NCBI GenBank assembly: GCA_903912275.1
Contig: CAIWGR010000494.1
Coordinates: 1-14,174 of the forward strand
Reading direction: 5' to 3'
From: an uncultured delta proteobacterium
GTDB taxonomy: Bacteria; Myxococcota_A; Bradymonadia; REDH01
Length of the DNA stretch: 14,174 nt
Positions 9,201 to 14,174 of the stretch are shown in pieces. The position numbers and the translations under genes are program-made. The notes below the pieces were generated by a model that saw only the letters and a program-made list of their open reading frames with translations, was not told the origin of the DNA and searched no databases. Position 1 is the stretch's first letter; the number at the start of each line of letters is the position of its first letter.

Positions 9201-10292
9201 GCCATCGACCCCATCGCCTGGCTGCTCCTCCGCCGACGGGTTGACCAGCCTTTCGCCGTCATCACAGTCATCCGCATTCTGCACGTATCCTGCAGGCGGC
9301 ACGCAGGAGGAGAGGGGTGAAGCGGAGGGACTGCCGAAGCCATCACCATCCGCATCCTGGTACCAGCTGACTTCACGCGTCTCGTCGTCGGCCAGTCCGT
9401 TGCAGTCGTTGTCCACACCATCGCAGATCTCCACGGCAGGAAGCGTCTGGCCGAGGCATCCGCCAAAGTCACCTGCGGCGCAGGTCTGACGCCCTCCGGC
9501 ACAGATACCCACCCCGGCGGTTCCTGCAGGCCCATCGTAACAGGTGCGGGAAAGGGGCTGACCCACGTCGTCCTCGTCTGCCGCGCCATCGCAATCGTTG
9601 TCGATCCCGTCGCAGACCTCATCCTCAGGAAGAACGTCGGGCTGACACTCCAGCGCATTCGATGAGCACACTGTCACGCCTTGCGCGCAACGGCCCGCAA
9701 ACCCTGTCTCACAGCTCCGGCCCGCGTCGATCGGCGTGTCATCAATCAGCCCGTCACAATCGTTGTCGATCCCGTCGCAGCCCTCGACGCCACGCGGATT
9801 GACGGCGGGATCCGCATCATCGCAATCCAACCCCGTGCAAGCGGCACCAAAGCCAAATCCGTCGCCATCGCCGTCCAGGCACTGGTTGACCGGAATGCAG
9901 GCCGAAACCGCATCAGCGCCTGTCGTCACCGGAACGCAGTCGAGTCCCGAGCCGCAGTCCGAATCTGAGAGGCAGATGACCGTGCAGATCGACTGCCCGG
10001 AAACCCCCGGGATGTCGATGCAGACGCCTGCCTGACAGTCCCGATCCTGCCTGCAGGGTTGCCCGTTCGGAACCGTGCCCGGCGTGACCTCACCACTGCC
10101 GTCCGCGCCGGAATCGGTATCCGCTCCGGACCCGCTCCCGTCCACCGTGCTGTCGGCCAACCCGGAATCCGGAACCGAGCTGTCTTCGCCATCATCCGAG
10201 ATCTGCGCGCCATCGCTGCATGCGGAGAGCGACGCAGCCGCACCCAGCAACAAAAGGAGCAGCCCCCGAGACAGTGTAGTTCCGATGGTCAT
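3279..10292 (-). CDS. Giant MopE-repeat lipoprotein with C-terminal P domain
   Basis: A 2337-residue predicted lipoprotein, probably on the cell surface or in the periplasm; its biological role is not known. I chose the ATG at 10292 because GGAG lies 5 bases upstream and a signal peptide follows directly: Arg, Leu-rich core, lipobox LSAC with the lipidated Cys at residue 25. An acidic Asp/Ser/Gly linker runs to about residue 70. A Cys-rich region (about 76-306) follows, with CDGIDNDCDG motifs and LSRTCYDGPAGTAGVG, as in MopE-related proteins. Residues 309-2114 are nine triplets of 'putative metal-binding' motifs (Pfam Cu-binding_MopE type), each with DxDGDG and DCDD...PGA..E...D.CDG. One partial motif (2115 to about 2165) and a P domain (about 2199-2337, with WDGDLVISLVSPSG and SGNWTLRVAD) end the protein. 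No protease domain is present. The Asp-rich loops suggest Ca2+ binding; copper binding is known only for MopE itself. Lys and His are almost absent. It is probably co-transcribed with the paralogue 55 bp upstream. Confidence 0.93.
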   Translation of the reverse strand: MTIGTTLSRGLLLLLLGAAASLSACSDGAQISDDGEDSSVPDSGLADSTVDGSGSGADTDSGADGSGEVTPGTVPNGQPCRQDRDCQAGVCIDIPGVSGQSICTVICLSDSDCGSGLDCVPVTTGADAVSACIPVNQCLDGDGDGFGFGAACTGLDCDDADPAVNPRGVEGCDGIDNDCDGLIDDTPIDAGRSCETGFAGRCAQGVTVCSSNALECQPDVLPEDEVCDGIDNDCDGAADEDDVGQPLSRTCYDGPAGTAGVGICAGGRQTCAAGDFGGCLGQTLPAVEICDGVDNDCNGLADDETREVSWYQDADGDGFGSPSASPLSSCVPPAGYVQNADDCDDGERLVNPSAEEQPGDGVDGNCDGTELCFADQDGDGFVSGSAIRSADADCADPGEFDLTALGGDCDDSDPQSYPGAPEIVGNEADNDCDGREICFADADGDGVRSSDEVLSENVVCTDPGEARLTLLAGDCDDRDAAIRPGQLESCNGVDDDCNGAVDDRLPTRRYFVDRDGDGFGTSQIAAIDSCAPVTGYVENDGDCDDSSGDVFPGAVEAAGDGIDQNCDGRELCFADADGDGYRGTGTLLSADGDCVDAGEASAAMPAGDCLDSDRLVRPGVAELPGDGIDQNCDGQESCYADADGDGARTDVLIASPDTLCDALGEASPRAVAGDCDDLNASRRPGATEVCNGVDDNCDGVTDEGLATQSYWRDADGDGYGAAGASPTLSCGPVAGAVSNDGDCDDARATVKPGATETAGDGVDQNCDGQELCYLDADDDGYRPGLVVIVSADIDCLDTGEALAVEPEGDCDDSNPSVRPGTAEGVGDGSDQNCDGQELCYLDADNDGYRPDGGATVVSPDLRCDAPTEAVSSDPAGDCADTDSGRNPGAPELCDGVDNDCNGLTDDNIVTLLYYPDRDGDGRGDASASSVSSCTTVTGSVANAQDCNDNNPTVYTGAAEVAGDGVDQNCDGQELCYLDLDADGFRVDATRLSSRLACDGAGEASASALGPDCDDLDATIYPGGREVAGDGVDSNCDSREQCFVDADGDRYRTTATVFSTRLGCDGAGEAAAGIPAGDCDDTSAARYPGAAEVCDGVDQDCDGVADNGLATQVYYTDSDGDGFGAVSSSGVASCRAVAGTVTNRADCDDADAAVRPGASEVAGDNVDQNCDGSEVCFVDVDGDGYRSGSALVISTDADCSDAGEALATASLGDCDDTRAAVSPSAAEVAGDGVDQNCDTRELCYVDADGDGYRPTGLPTLVSANLSCGDAGEASAAAGSNDCDDTTADRSPGLSERCDGIDNNCNLIVDDAVATLSYYPDRDGDLRGDATAAPIVSCAVVAGRVANASDCNDADASVYSGALEIPGDGVDQSCDGLELCFEDGDGDGYRSSLTGPSSSLSCSQAGFAAASAPSGDCNDLDGAVRPNALEIAGDGVDQNCDGQEICFVNADGDGFRTSLTTVSSSISCSLPGTARALVPAGDCDDASTLRYPGAPEFCDGVDQDCDGVADNGLATLNYYPDADGDGFGRAGSTAVASCRGISGSVTNDGDCDDARSAIRPGVTEVAGDGLDQNCDGQELCYVDADSDGYRNGSTVTVSADADCSDLGEALATAPDTDCNDLVGAIRPGVTEVAGDSVDQNCDGTELCFVDADRDGYRVTGGGTVLSLNLSCADPGEAALATNAGDCADADATRNPGATEICDGVDQDCDGVADDGLATQNYYVDADGDSRGALGSVPVTSCAPVAGRVASSTDCNDGDASVYPGAVEVAGDGVDQNCDDQELCYRNLDGDAYRTDATVLSLSIACSATGLANRSRLNGDCDDLDAAVYPGAFEVAGDGIDQSCDSLELCYVNADNDPYRTNTTVLSPRLACNGSGEAPASRPLGDCDDMNSTRYPGATELCNGVDDDCNLAIDDGVPTQNYYLDADGDTFGAAGSTPVASCSTVAGRVLNASDCNDASAAIRPGVTEIAGDNVDQNCDGAEVCFADADDDGYRPNLTSITISADTDCNDAAEAIAADPAGDCNDANAAVRPNATEIAADGVDQNCDTQELCYADADNDGYRPNATATVVSLNLICTDAGERGASAPTTDCNDLSASIYPGAPEVVADGVDQDCNGVELCYLDNDSDGYRPDATSTLASADLDCADAREARGDFPTTDCNDSNAAINPGVDADADGLNACLDCVDSNNRIPGGVITLTGSTASVEYGNNAIYDLTTQNFRASNAVVARVADVNVRVNLTHTWDGDLVISLVSPSGTVVALSTNNGSSGDNYSTTLFDDEAATAISAGVAPFNGSYRPASPLNAFDTQTMSGNWTLRVADTVGSDSGSMTSWSVDITTACP
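3282..3698 (-). other. P (proprotein convertase) domain of the giant lipoprotein
   Basis: The last 139 residues form a beta-rich module without the repeat signature. Recognisable P-domain features are V.V...HTWDGDLVISL.SP.GT, then LFDDEA, then a Gly-rich stretch with the PFNGSYRP and LNAF segments, and the closing SGNWTLRV.D...D.G....W.VDI. P domains usually follow subtilisin-like catalytic domains, but they also occur alone in bacterial surface proteins. Here the module would form the end distal to the lipid anchor. Confidence 0.85.
3951..9368 (-). repeat. Nine A-B-C triplets of MopE-type motifs (residues 309-2114)
   Basis: There are twenty-seven motifs in strict A-B-C order. Class A starts YY.D.DGDG and ends AGDGVDQNCDG. 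Class B starts ELCY.DAD.DGYR and ends the same way. Class C starts ELCY.DADGDGYR and ends .CDGVDQDCDG..D.G plus a short connector. Counted triplet lengths are 201, 200, 203, 200, 203, 200, 203, 200 and 196 residues. Each triplet has about 12 cysteines (3 in A, 4 in B, 5 in C). The copies have clearly diverged at protein level, so the duplications are not recent, although short DNA words such as GCAGAGCTCCTG recur many times. Confidence 0.92.
4539..8165 (-). repeat. Three tandem 403-residue (1209-bp) higher-order units
   Basis: Triplets 3-8 group into pairs of identical length: residues 710-1112 (8165-6957), 1113-1515 (6956-5748) and 1516-1918 (5747-4539). Each is 403 residues, made of a 203-residue odd triplet and a 200-residue even triplet. 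Odd and even triplets also differ in sequence. In class A the loop ends (F/Y)G in odd triplets and RG in even ones; the class A acidic motif is mostly DCDD with an RPG or KPG loop in odd triplets and DCND with SVY or TVY in even ones. Triplet 9 again has odd-type features. This points to tandem duplication of a six-motif block. Confidence 0.85.
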
Positions 10293-10347
10293 CTTGTCTC
10301 CAATGGCAACACTGAGGTTGTTCCGCGCCTCATGCGCATGAAATCGT
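10293..10347 (-). other. 55-bp spacer between the two repeat lipoprotein genes, with a 12-bp palindrome
   Basis: This short same-strand gap suggests co-transcription. It carries the perfect 12-bp palindrome TCATGCGCATGA (10330-10341), starting 6 bases after the upstream stop, and the ribosome binding site GGAG just before the downstream ATG. I see no convincing promoter or T-run terminator. The palindrome could be chance, a small hairpin or a protein-binding site. Confidence 0.5.
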
Positions 10348-13071
10348 TCAGGGCGTGCAGACACCTTCATCGAGCATCCCGTTGCAGTTCTGGTCGATGC
10401 CGTCGCACGGGATCTCCGAGATGCCCGGGTTGATGACCTGGTTGTTGTCGTTGCAGTCGGTCGCCGGCGCCGCTGCCGTGTTCTCACCCACATCCACGCA
10501 CGACAGGTTGAATGAGACCACCTGCGCCATCGATGGCGGACGGTAGCCGTCATTGTCGGCATCCACGTAGCAGAGCTCCTGCCCGTTGCAGTCCTGGTCC
10601 ACGCCGTCGGCGGGCAGCTCTGTCGCGCTCGGCTTCACCGCGAAGTTCGAGTCGTTGCAGTCGCCCTGCAGGGTCGCCCGACGCGCCTCGCCGAAGTCGC
10701 GGCAGTCGGCATCGACCGAGATGGTGACGGTGTTGCCTGTAGGCCGGTAGCCGTCGCCGTCACTGTCCACGAAGCAGAACTCCACGCCGTCGCAGTTCTC
10801 GTCGATCTCGTCGCCGATGATCTCTGTGGCACCCGGGCGTACCGACACATCGAGGTCCTGACAGTCGAGCCGGTTGGTCACATAGCCGGCGGGCGGTGAG
10901 CAGCGGGCAGTCGGAGCCGCGCTTGCATCACCGAAGCTGTCGGCGTCGCGGTCGGGGTAGTAGTTGTTGGTCGGAATGCCGTTGTCGACAACGCCGTCGC
11001 AGTCCTCATCCACAAGGTCGCAGCTTTCGCTCGCGGAGGGGTTGATGGTGTTGTCGGCATCGTTGCAGTCGTTCGCCGGGTCGCCCGCACGGGCCAGACC
11101 CGGAAGCAGGCAGGAGATGTCGCTCGATACGATCGTCAGCACCGACCGGAAGCCGTCACGGTCGCCATCCACGTAGCAGGTCTCGAGCCCGTCACAGGAG
11201 CTGTCGATGGAGTCACCCGTAATCTCCACGGCGCCGGGATAGCTGGTCGCACGGCTGTCGTCGCAATCGCCAGCGCTCATGTAACGGTAGGCCTCGCCGG
11301 GGTCGGCGCAGTCACGGTCCGACGAGAGGAAGGTGACATCGGACCGAAACCCGTCGCCGTCGGTGTCTTCGAAGCAGATCTCGTGACCGTCGCAGTCCTG
11401 ATCCACGCCGTCGCCCACCGTCTCAACGCCGTTCGGCGAGACGGAGAAGAGCCGGTCGTCGCAATCGAGGTTGTTGCCCACATAGCCCACCGGCGCAACG
11501 CAACGGAGCACGGGCGACTCCGCGAAGTCTCCAAACCCGTCGCCGTCGCGATCGAGGTAGTAGCCGATCGCCGCGACGCCCTCGTCGATGTTCCCGTCAC
11601 AGTTGTCGTCCACGCCGTTGCAGATCTCCGACTGGCCCGGCCGCCGGCGCGCATCGAGGTCGTCGCAATCACCGCGGAGGTCGGCCACGGGGGCCTCGCC
11701 ATCGTTGGCGCAGGAGATGTTGGCCGAAAGCACGGTGGTATCGAGCCGGTAGCCGTCGTTGTCTGCGTCCACGTAGCAGAGCTCCTGGCCGTCGCAGTTG
11801 TCGTCGACCTCGTTGCCCGTGATCTCCGGCGCGCCGGGGTAGATGCCCGATGTGGTGTCGTCGCAGTCGACGGCGCGAACGGTCCGCGTCGCCTCGCCAA
11901 GATCGGTGCAGTCGAGGTCGAGCGACCGGACCGTGGTCGCGGTGCGGAAGTCGTCTCCATCGGCATCGGCGAAGCAGAGCTCGGTGCGATCGCAATCCTG
12001 ATCGATCTCGTCGCCCACAATCTCCGCGGCACCCGGAAAGCTGGTCGCACGGCTGTCGTCGCAGTCATCGGCAACCAGCGCGCGTCCACTGACGAGGCCG
12101 CACGAATCAACAGGCGGAAGCGCCGGGTCGCCGTGTCCGTCGCCATCTGCGTCCACATACCAGGGCGCCAGCGAGAGCCCCTCGTCCACGGCGCCGTTGC
12201 AGTCGTTGTCGATGCCGTCGCAGGTCTCGGGCTGCGGAAGCACAGCGCCCACGCAGGAGGAGAAGGCCGCGCGGTCACAGGTCTGAATCCCCGAAACGCA
12301 GGCGCCCACACCAAGCGTCCCGGCCGGCCCCTCGTAGCAGGTGCGTGAGAGCGGCAGGCCATCCTCGCCCTCGTCCGTCAGGCCATCGCAGTCGGTGTCG
12401 CGACCGTCACAGCTCTCCTCGGCCGGCGCAACGCTGGACTCGCACACCGCGAGACCCGACGCGCAGACCGTCCGGCCCGCAGCGCACTCGCCCGAGAAGC
12501 CCGTTGCACAGTTCTGACCCACATCGGTCGCGTTGTCGTCTACCAGGCCGTCGCAGTCGTCATCGGCGCCGTCACAGACCTCCGAGGCCTGCGGGTTCCG
12601 TGCGCGCGTCGAGTCGTCGCAGTCCGCGCCACGGCACGAAGGCCCAAAGCCGTAGCCATCATCGTCGCCATCCAAGCAGCTGTTGATCGGCAGACAGATG
12701 ATCGCAACATCGGTCGCGTTGGGGTCCAGCGCATCACAGACAAACTCGGGCGGGCACTGGCTGGAGTCGCCACAACGGTTGCTGCAGATGCCGGGCTGTC
12801 CATCCTCCGGGTAGTCGAGACAGACGCGCGAAGCGCACTGCGTTGCTGCAGTGCAGGGCTCTCCGAAGGCCAGACCGGTCGCATCGGTCTCGGTGTCCAC
12901 CGCCGTGTCGGCCGTCTCAACCGTGTCGGCAGAGCCGGCGCTGTCGGTCGCATCCGCGGCGTCGCTCGCGCCCGCCGCATCGGCATCCGGCGCCGAACTC
13001 CCGGCATCCGCGCAGCCCGCCAGAAGCGCCAACACAACCCAACCCAATCCCTGCTTGATGCCTGCCTTCAT
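10348..13071 (-). CDS. MopE-repeat lipoprotein, smaller paralogue
   Basis: A 907-residue predicted lipoprotein of unknown role. The ATG at 13071 is preferred over a GTG at 13119: GGGAGAGAG precedes it, and the product then starts MKAGIKQ, with a hydrophobic core and a perfect lipobox LAGC (lipidated Cys20). A linker rich in Asp, Ala, Thr and Ser runs to about residue 66. The Cys-rich region to about 300 matches the downstream giant protein segment by segment (CLDGDDDGYGFG, CDGADDDCDG, LSRTCYEGPAGTLGVG, CDGIDNDCNG). Three A-B-C triplets follow (304-503, 504-703, 704-907), and the protein ends CNGMLDEGVCTP with no P domain. The acidic loops DxDGDG and DCDD suggest divalent metal binding, most likely Ca2+ and not necessarily the copper bound by MopE. 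Basic residues are very scarce: I count three Lys and two His. It is probably the first gene of a two-gene unit with the giant paralogue. Confidence 0.93.
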   Translation of the reverse strand: MKAGIKQGLGWVVLALLAGCADAGSSAPDADAAGASDAADATDSAGSADTVETADTAVDTETDATGLAFGEPCTAATQCASRVCLDYPEDGQPGICSNRCGDSSQCPPEFVCDALDPNATDVAIICLPINSCLDGDDDGYGFGPSCRGADCDDSTRARNPQASEVCDGADDDCDGLVDDNATDVGQNCATGFSGECAAGRTVCASGLAVCESSVAPAEESCDGRDTDCDGLTDEGEDGLPLSRTCYEGPAGTLGVGACVSGIQTCDRAAFSSCVGAVLPQPETCDGIDNDCNGAVDEGLSLAPWYVDADGDGHGDPALPPVDSCGLVSGRALVADDCDDSRATSFPGAAEIVGDEIDQDCDRTELCFADADGDDFRTATTVRSLDLDCTDLGEATRTVRAVDCDDTTSGIYPGAPEITGNEVDDNCDGQELCYVDADNDGYRLDTTVLSANISCANDGEAPVADLRGDCDDLDARRRPGQSEICNGVDDNCDGNIDEGVAAIGYYLDRDGDGFGDFAESPVLRCVAPVGYVGNNLDCDDRLFSVSPNGVETVGDGVDQDCDGHEICFEDTDGDGFRSDVTFLSSDRDCADPGEAYRYMSAGDCDDSRATSYPGAVEITGDSIDSSCDGLETCYVDGDRDGFRSVLTIVSSDISCLLPGLARAGDPANDCNDADNTINPSASESCDLVDEDCDGVVDNGIPTNNYYPDRDADSFGDASAAPTARCSPPAGYVTNRLDCQDLDVSVRPGATEIIGDEIDENCDGVEFCFVDSDGDGYRPTGNTVTISVDADCRDFGEARRATLQGDCNDSNFAVKPSATELPADGVDQDCNGQELCYVDADNDGYRPPSMAQVVSFNLSCVDVGENTAAAPATDCNDNNQVINPGISEIPCDGIDQNCNGMLDEGVCTP
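10351..12162 (-). repeat. Three A-B-C triplets of MopE-type motifs in the smaller paralogue
   Basis: Residues 304-907 hold nine motifs in A-B-C order. Triplets 1 and 2 are 200 residues each; triplet 3 is 204, because its class B motif is 68 residues long and its final motif has a Cys-containing tail. Triplets 1 and 2 resemble triplets 1 and 2 of the giant paralogue. Triplet 3 resembles triplet 9 there, which also has a 68-residue B motif ending AADGVDQNCDTQ (here PADGVDQDCNGQ). Confidence 0.9.
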
Positions 13072-13193
13072 GGCTCTCTCCCAGATGCGCCCGTCTGCGA
13101 CGACCGCTTGATGTTTCACTCACCCGCTCTGCCGGCCCTGCCGGTCGCGCTACACTACGGGAACCGCGCCTCAAACGCCAAGAACCAACCGTT
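13072..13193 (-). promoter_or_regulatory. 122-bp gap upstream of the repeat lipoprotein pair, candidate promoter
   Basis: On the minus strand TTGGCG (13176-13181) lies 18 bases before TAGTGT (13152-13157), a weak sigma70-like pair (4/6 and 3/6 matches) about 80 bases before the lipoprotein start. GGGAGAGAG just before the ATG serves as ribosome binding site. A short CCGGC/GCCGG inverted repeat nearby has no T-run and I do not call it a terminator. Confidence 0.3.
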
Positions 13194-13622
13194 CTACCGA
13201 GGCGTGTTCAGCGACTTGAAGGCCACGCCGTAGAGCTTCACCTGCTTCACCATTGCGGAGAGCCCGTTTGCACGCGCCTGCGTCAGCGACTCGCCCAGCC
13301 CAATCTGATCGATGAAGCTCGGCGGCTGTGCAAGCACCTCATCGGGGGATGCGCCCGAGTAGGCCTTCACCACCAGCGCCACCAGACCCCGCACGATGTC
13401 CGAGTCGCTCGTCGCGGCAAAGTAGACCAGGCCATTCTCCTGGCGGGCGTGAAGCCAGACCTGCGATTGGCACCCCTTCACCTTGAAGCTCTCCGTTTGG
13501 AACTCCGCCGCCAGCGGCGGCAGCGCGCGACCAATCTCAATGATGCGCCGATAACGCGCCTTCCAGTCGGTCATCCCCGCGAATTCCGCCACAATCTCCG
13601 CCTGACGCTCTGCCACACTCAT
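13194..13622 (-). CDS. sufE: SufE, cysteine desulfurase sulfur acceptor
   Basis: SufE takes persulfide sulfur from the cysteine desulfurase SufS and passes it to the SufBCD scaffold for Fe-S cluster assembly in the cytoplasm. The 142-residue product is close to the usual length (about 140). It shows the family pattern: an N-terminal helix with DWKARYRRIIEIGR..PPL, then FKVKGCQSQVWL with the sulfur-accepting Cys at residue 51, the position used in E. coli SufE. Further on are DSDIVRGLVALVVKAYSG and, near the end, a helix with LTQARANGLSAMV. The start is well supported by GAGGAG 5 bases upstream of the ATG. No sufS, sufB, sufC or sufD gene is in the window, so it stands apart from the rest of the system. 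It is followed by the unrelated lipoprotein genes and diverges from another lipoprotein gene. Confidence 0.95.
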   Translation of the reverse strand: MSVAERQAEIVAEFAGMTDWKARYRRIIEIGRALPPLAAEFQTESFKVKGCQSQVWLHARQENGLVYFAATSDSDIVRGLVALVVKAYSGASPDEVLAQPPSFIDQIGLGESLTQARANGLSAMVKQVKLYGVAFKSLNTPR

Positions 13623-13755
13623 GCGCGCTCCTCGCTGCTTTCATCTCTGCCAATCGCCTAGCCCATCGGCAGCGCAGCGGCCACCCCTCCCACTGCAGCC
13701 TTGCACCACGCGCCGCCGCGCGGCATACCTCGCCCATCTCCGCGCAAGGTGCAGC
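13623..13755. promoter_or_regulatory. 133-bp divergent intergenic region (sufE / lipoprotein)
   Basis: This gap must hold the promoters of sufE (minus) and the rightward lipoprotein gene (plus). For the plus strand, TTGCAC (13701-13706) lies 17 bases before CATACC (13724-13729), a weak match, with a 10-bp palindrome GCCGCGCGGC (13715-13724) in the spacer. AAGGTG just before the ATG at 13756 is the likely ribosome binding site. I see no clear sufE promoter and no recognisable binding site for an Fe-S regulator. Confidence 0.3.
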
Positions 13756-14174
13756 ATGACAATCAGGCCCAGCCTCCTCGCCCACCTCACCCTGCTTCTG
13801 CTGGCGGCCTGCGGCAGCGACAGCCTCACCGCCGTCACCGTAGCGCCAGCCGCAGACGCCACAGGCGAAGGCTCCGATGCGGCCTCCATCGCAGACACGG
13901 TCGAGCCTCCCGACACCGCCGGCGAGGGCTCCGACGCCACGCCCGAAGACGGCTCCGACGCCACGCCCGAAGACGGCTCCGGCGATGCAGACACCGCGCC
14001 TCCCGACGACGGCTCCGGCGATGCAGACACCGCGCCACCCGCAGACGCCGGCATCGACTGCTCGTCGGGAGCCGCCTGCGAGTCGCCCTACCAGTGCATC
14101 GACGGCCTCTGCCGCTTCCCCATAGGCAACCTGACCTTCGCAGACGACCGCTTCACCCTCGCTGAGCCGGCCCA
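13756..14174 (+). CDS. Asp-rich-linker lipoprotein, N-terminal part (truncated by window)
   Basis: The frame is open from the ATG at 13756 to the window edge (139 complete codons), so only the N-terminus is visible. It begins MTIRPSLLAH, then a Leu-rich core and lipobox LAAC with the lipidated Cys at residue 19. AAGGTG lies 5 bases upstream of the ATG. Residues about 20-97 are an acidic Asp/Gly/Ser/Thr/Pro/Ala linker with internal tandem repeats (58-97). A small Cys cluster follows (CSSGAACESPYQCIDGLC, about 100-117), similar in style to the CxxxxxCxxGxC segment after the linker in the two repeat lipoproteins, and then a start of ordinary sequence (IGNLTFADDRF). The linker would space a folded domain away from the outer membrane. 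Function cannot be told. The gene is divergent from sufE and not part of the minus-strand unit. Confidence 0.8.
   Translation, partial: MTIRPSLLAHLTLLLLAACGSDSLTAVTVAPAADATGEGSDAASIADTVEPPDTAGEGSDATPEDGSDATPEDGSGDADTAPPDDGSGDADTAPPADAGIDCSSGAACESPYQCIDGLCRFPIGNLTFADDRFTLAEPA
13927..14046 (+). repeat. Tandem repeats in the lipoprotein linker (2 x 24 bp, 2 x 36 bp)
   Basis: Two identical 24-bp units (13927-13950, 13951-13974) encode GSDATPED twice. Two near-identical 36-bp units (13975-14010, 14011-14046) encode GSGDADTAPPDD and GSGDADTAPPAD. All units begin GGCTCC and all are multiples of three, so gain or loss of a unit keeps the frame. Confidence 0.9.

Noticed and set aside
8169..9320. 383-codon plus-strand open frame opposite the repeat array, with similar ones elsewhere in 3279-13119
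   Set aside because: The translations are repetitive Val/Ala/Arg/Ile-rich reverse-complement readings of the Asp-rich motifs, without ribosome binding sites or known domains.
3951..9368. CRISPR-like array (many recurring short words at roughly 180-230-bp intervals)
   Set aside because: The words are imperfect, the intervals are long and also conserved, and the whole stretch is one open reading frame of protein repeats.
10293..10562. 90-residue N-terminal extension of the giant lipoprotein
   Set aside because: It would overlap the coding region of the upstream paralogue in another frame, is Arg/Thr-rich shadow sequence, and would bury the signal peptide and lipobox that start at 10292.
13072..13119. 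GTG start adding 16 residues to the smaller paralogue
   Set aside because: The extension puts charged residues before the signal peptide, whereas the ATG at 13071 has a good ribosome binding site and a normal lipoprotein signal.
13701..14165. 154-codon Arg/His-rich open frame overlapping the right-hand lipoprotein
   Set aside because: It is in a different frame from the lipoprotein, which has a signal peptide, lipobox and ribosome binding site; the Arg/His-rich reading is the frame-shifted image of its GC-rich linker.

Overview
This is high-GC bacterial DNA. The type of gene carried by most of the window (very long, Asp- and Cys-rich lipoproteins built from MopE-type 'putative metal-binding' motifs, with low-complexity Asp/Ser/Thr/Ala linkers after the lipobox) is most familiar from Myxococcota, Bradymonadales and related former Deltaproteobacteria. 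That assignment is an inference from protein style and base composition; there is no rRNA or other taxonomic marker here.

Layout: (1) 2-3271, plus strand: C-terminal part of the glutamate synthase large subunit (gltB), cut by the left edge. (2) 3279-10292, minus strand: a 2337-residue lipoprotein with a Cys-rich N-terminal region, nine three-motif repeats, one extra partial motif and a C-terminal P (proprotein convertase) domain. Its stop lies 7 bp from the gltB stop, so the two genes converge. (3) 10348-13071, minus strand: a 907-residue paralogue with the same N-terminal region but only three three-motif repeats and no P domain. (4) 13194-13622, minus strand: sufE, the sulfur-acceptor protein of Fe-S assembly. 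(5) 13756-14174+, plus strand: start of another lipoprotein gene, divergent from sufE and cut by the right edge.

The two repeat lipoproteins are separated by 55 bp on one strand and are probably co-transcribed, from the 122-bp gap downstream of sufE or by read-through from sufE. gltB and sufE are housekeeping neighbours with no visible functional link to them.

The most notable content is the nested repeat in the giant lipoprotein. A motif of about 60-76 residues occurs in three classes in fixed order A-B-C. Triplet lengths then alternate 203/200/203/200/203/200, giving three consecutive units of exactly 403 residues (1209 bp each, 4539-8165). The first two triplets and the last one match the three triplets of the smaller neighbour, so the giant gene looks like the small one with its middle expanded. 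Other striking points are a switch in cysteine pairing between motif classes, loss of consensus acidic residues in the even-numbered triplets, and a 2337-residue protein in which I see only one lysine and one histidine.
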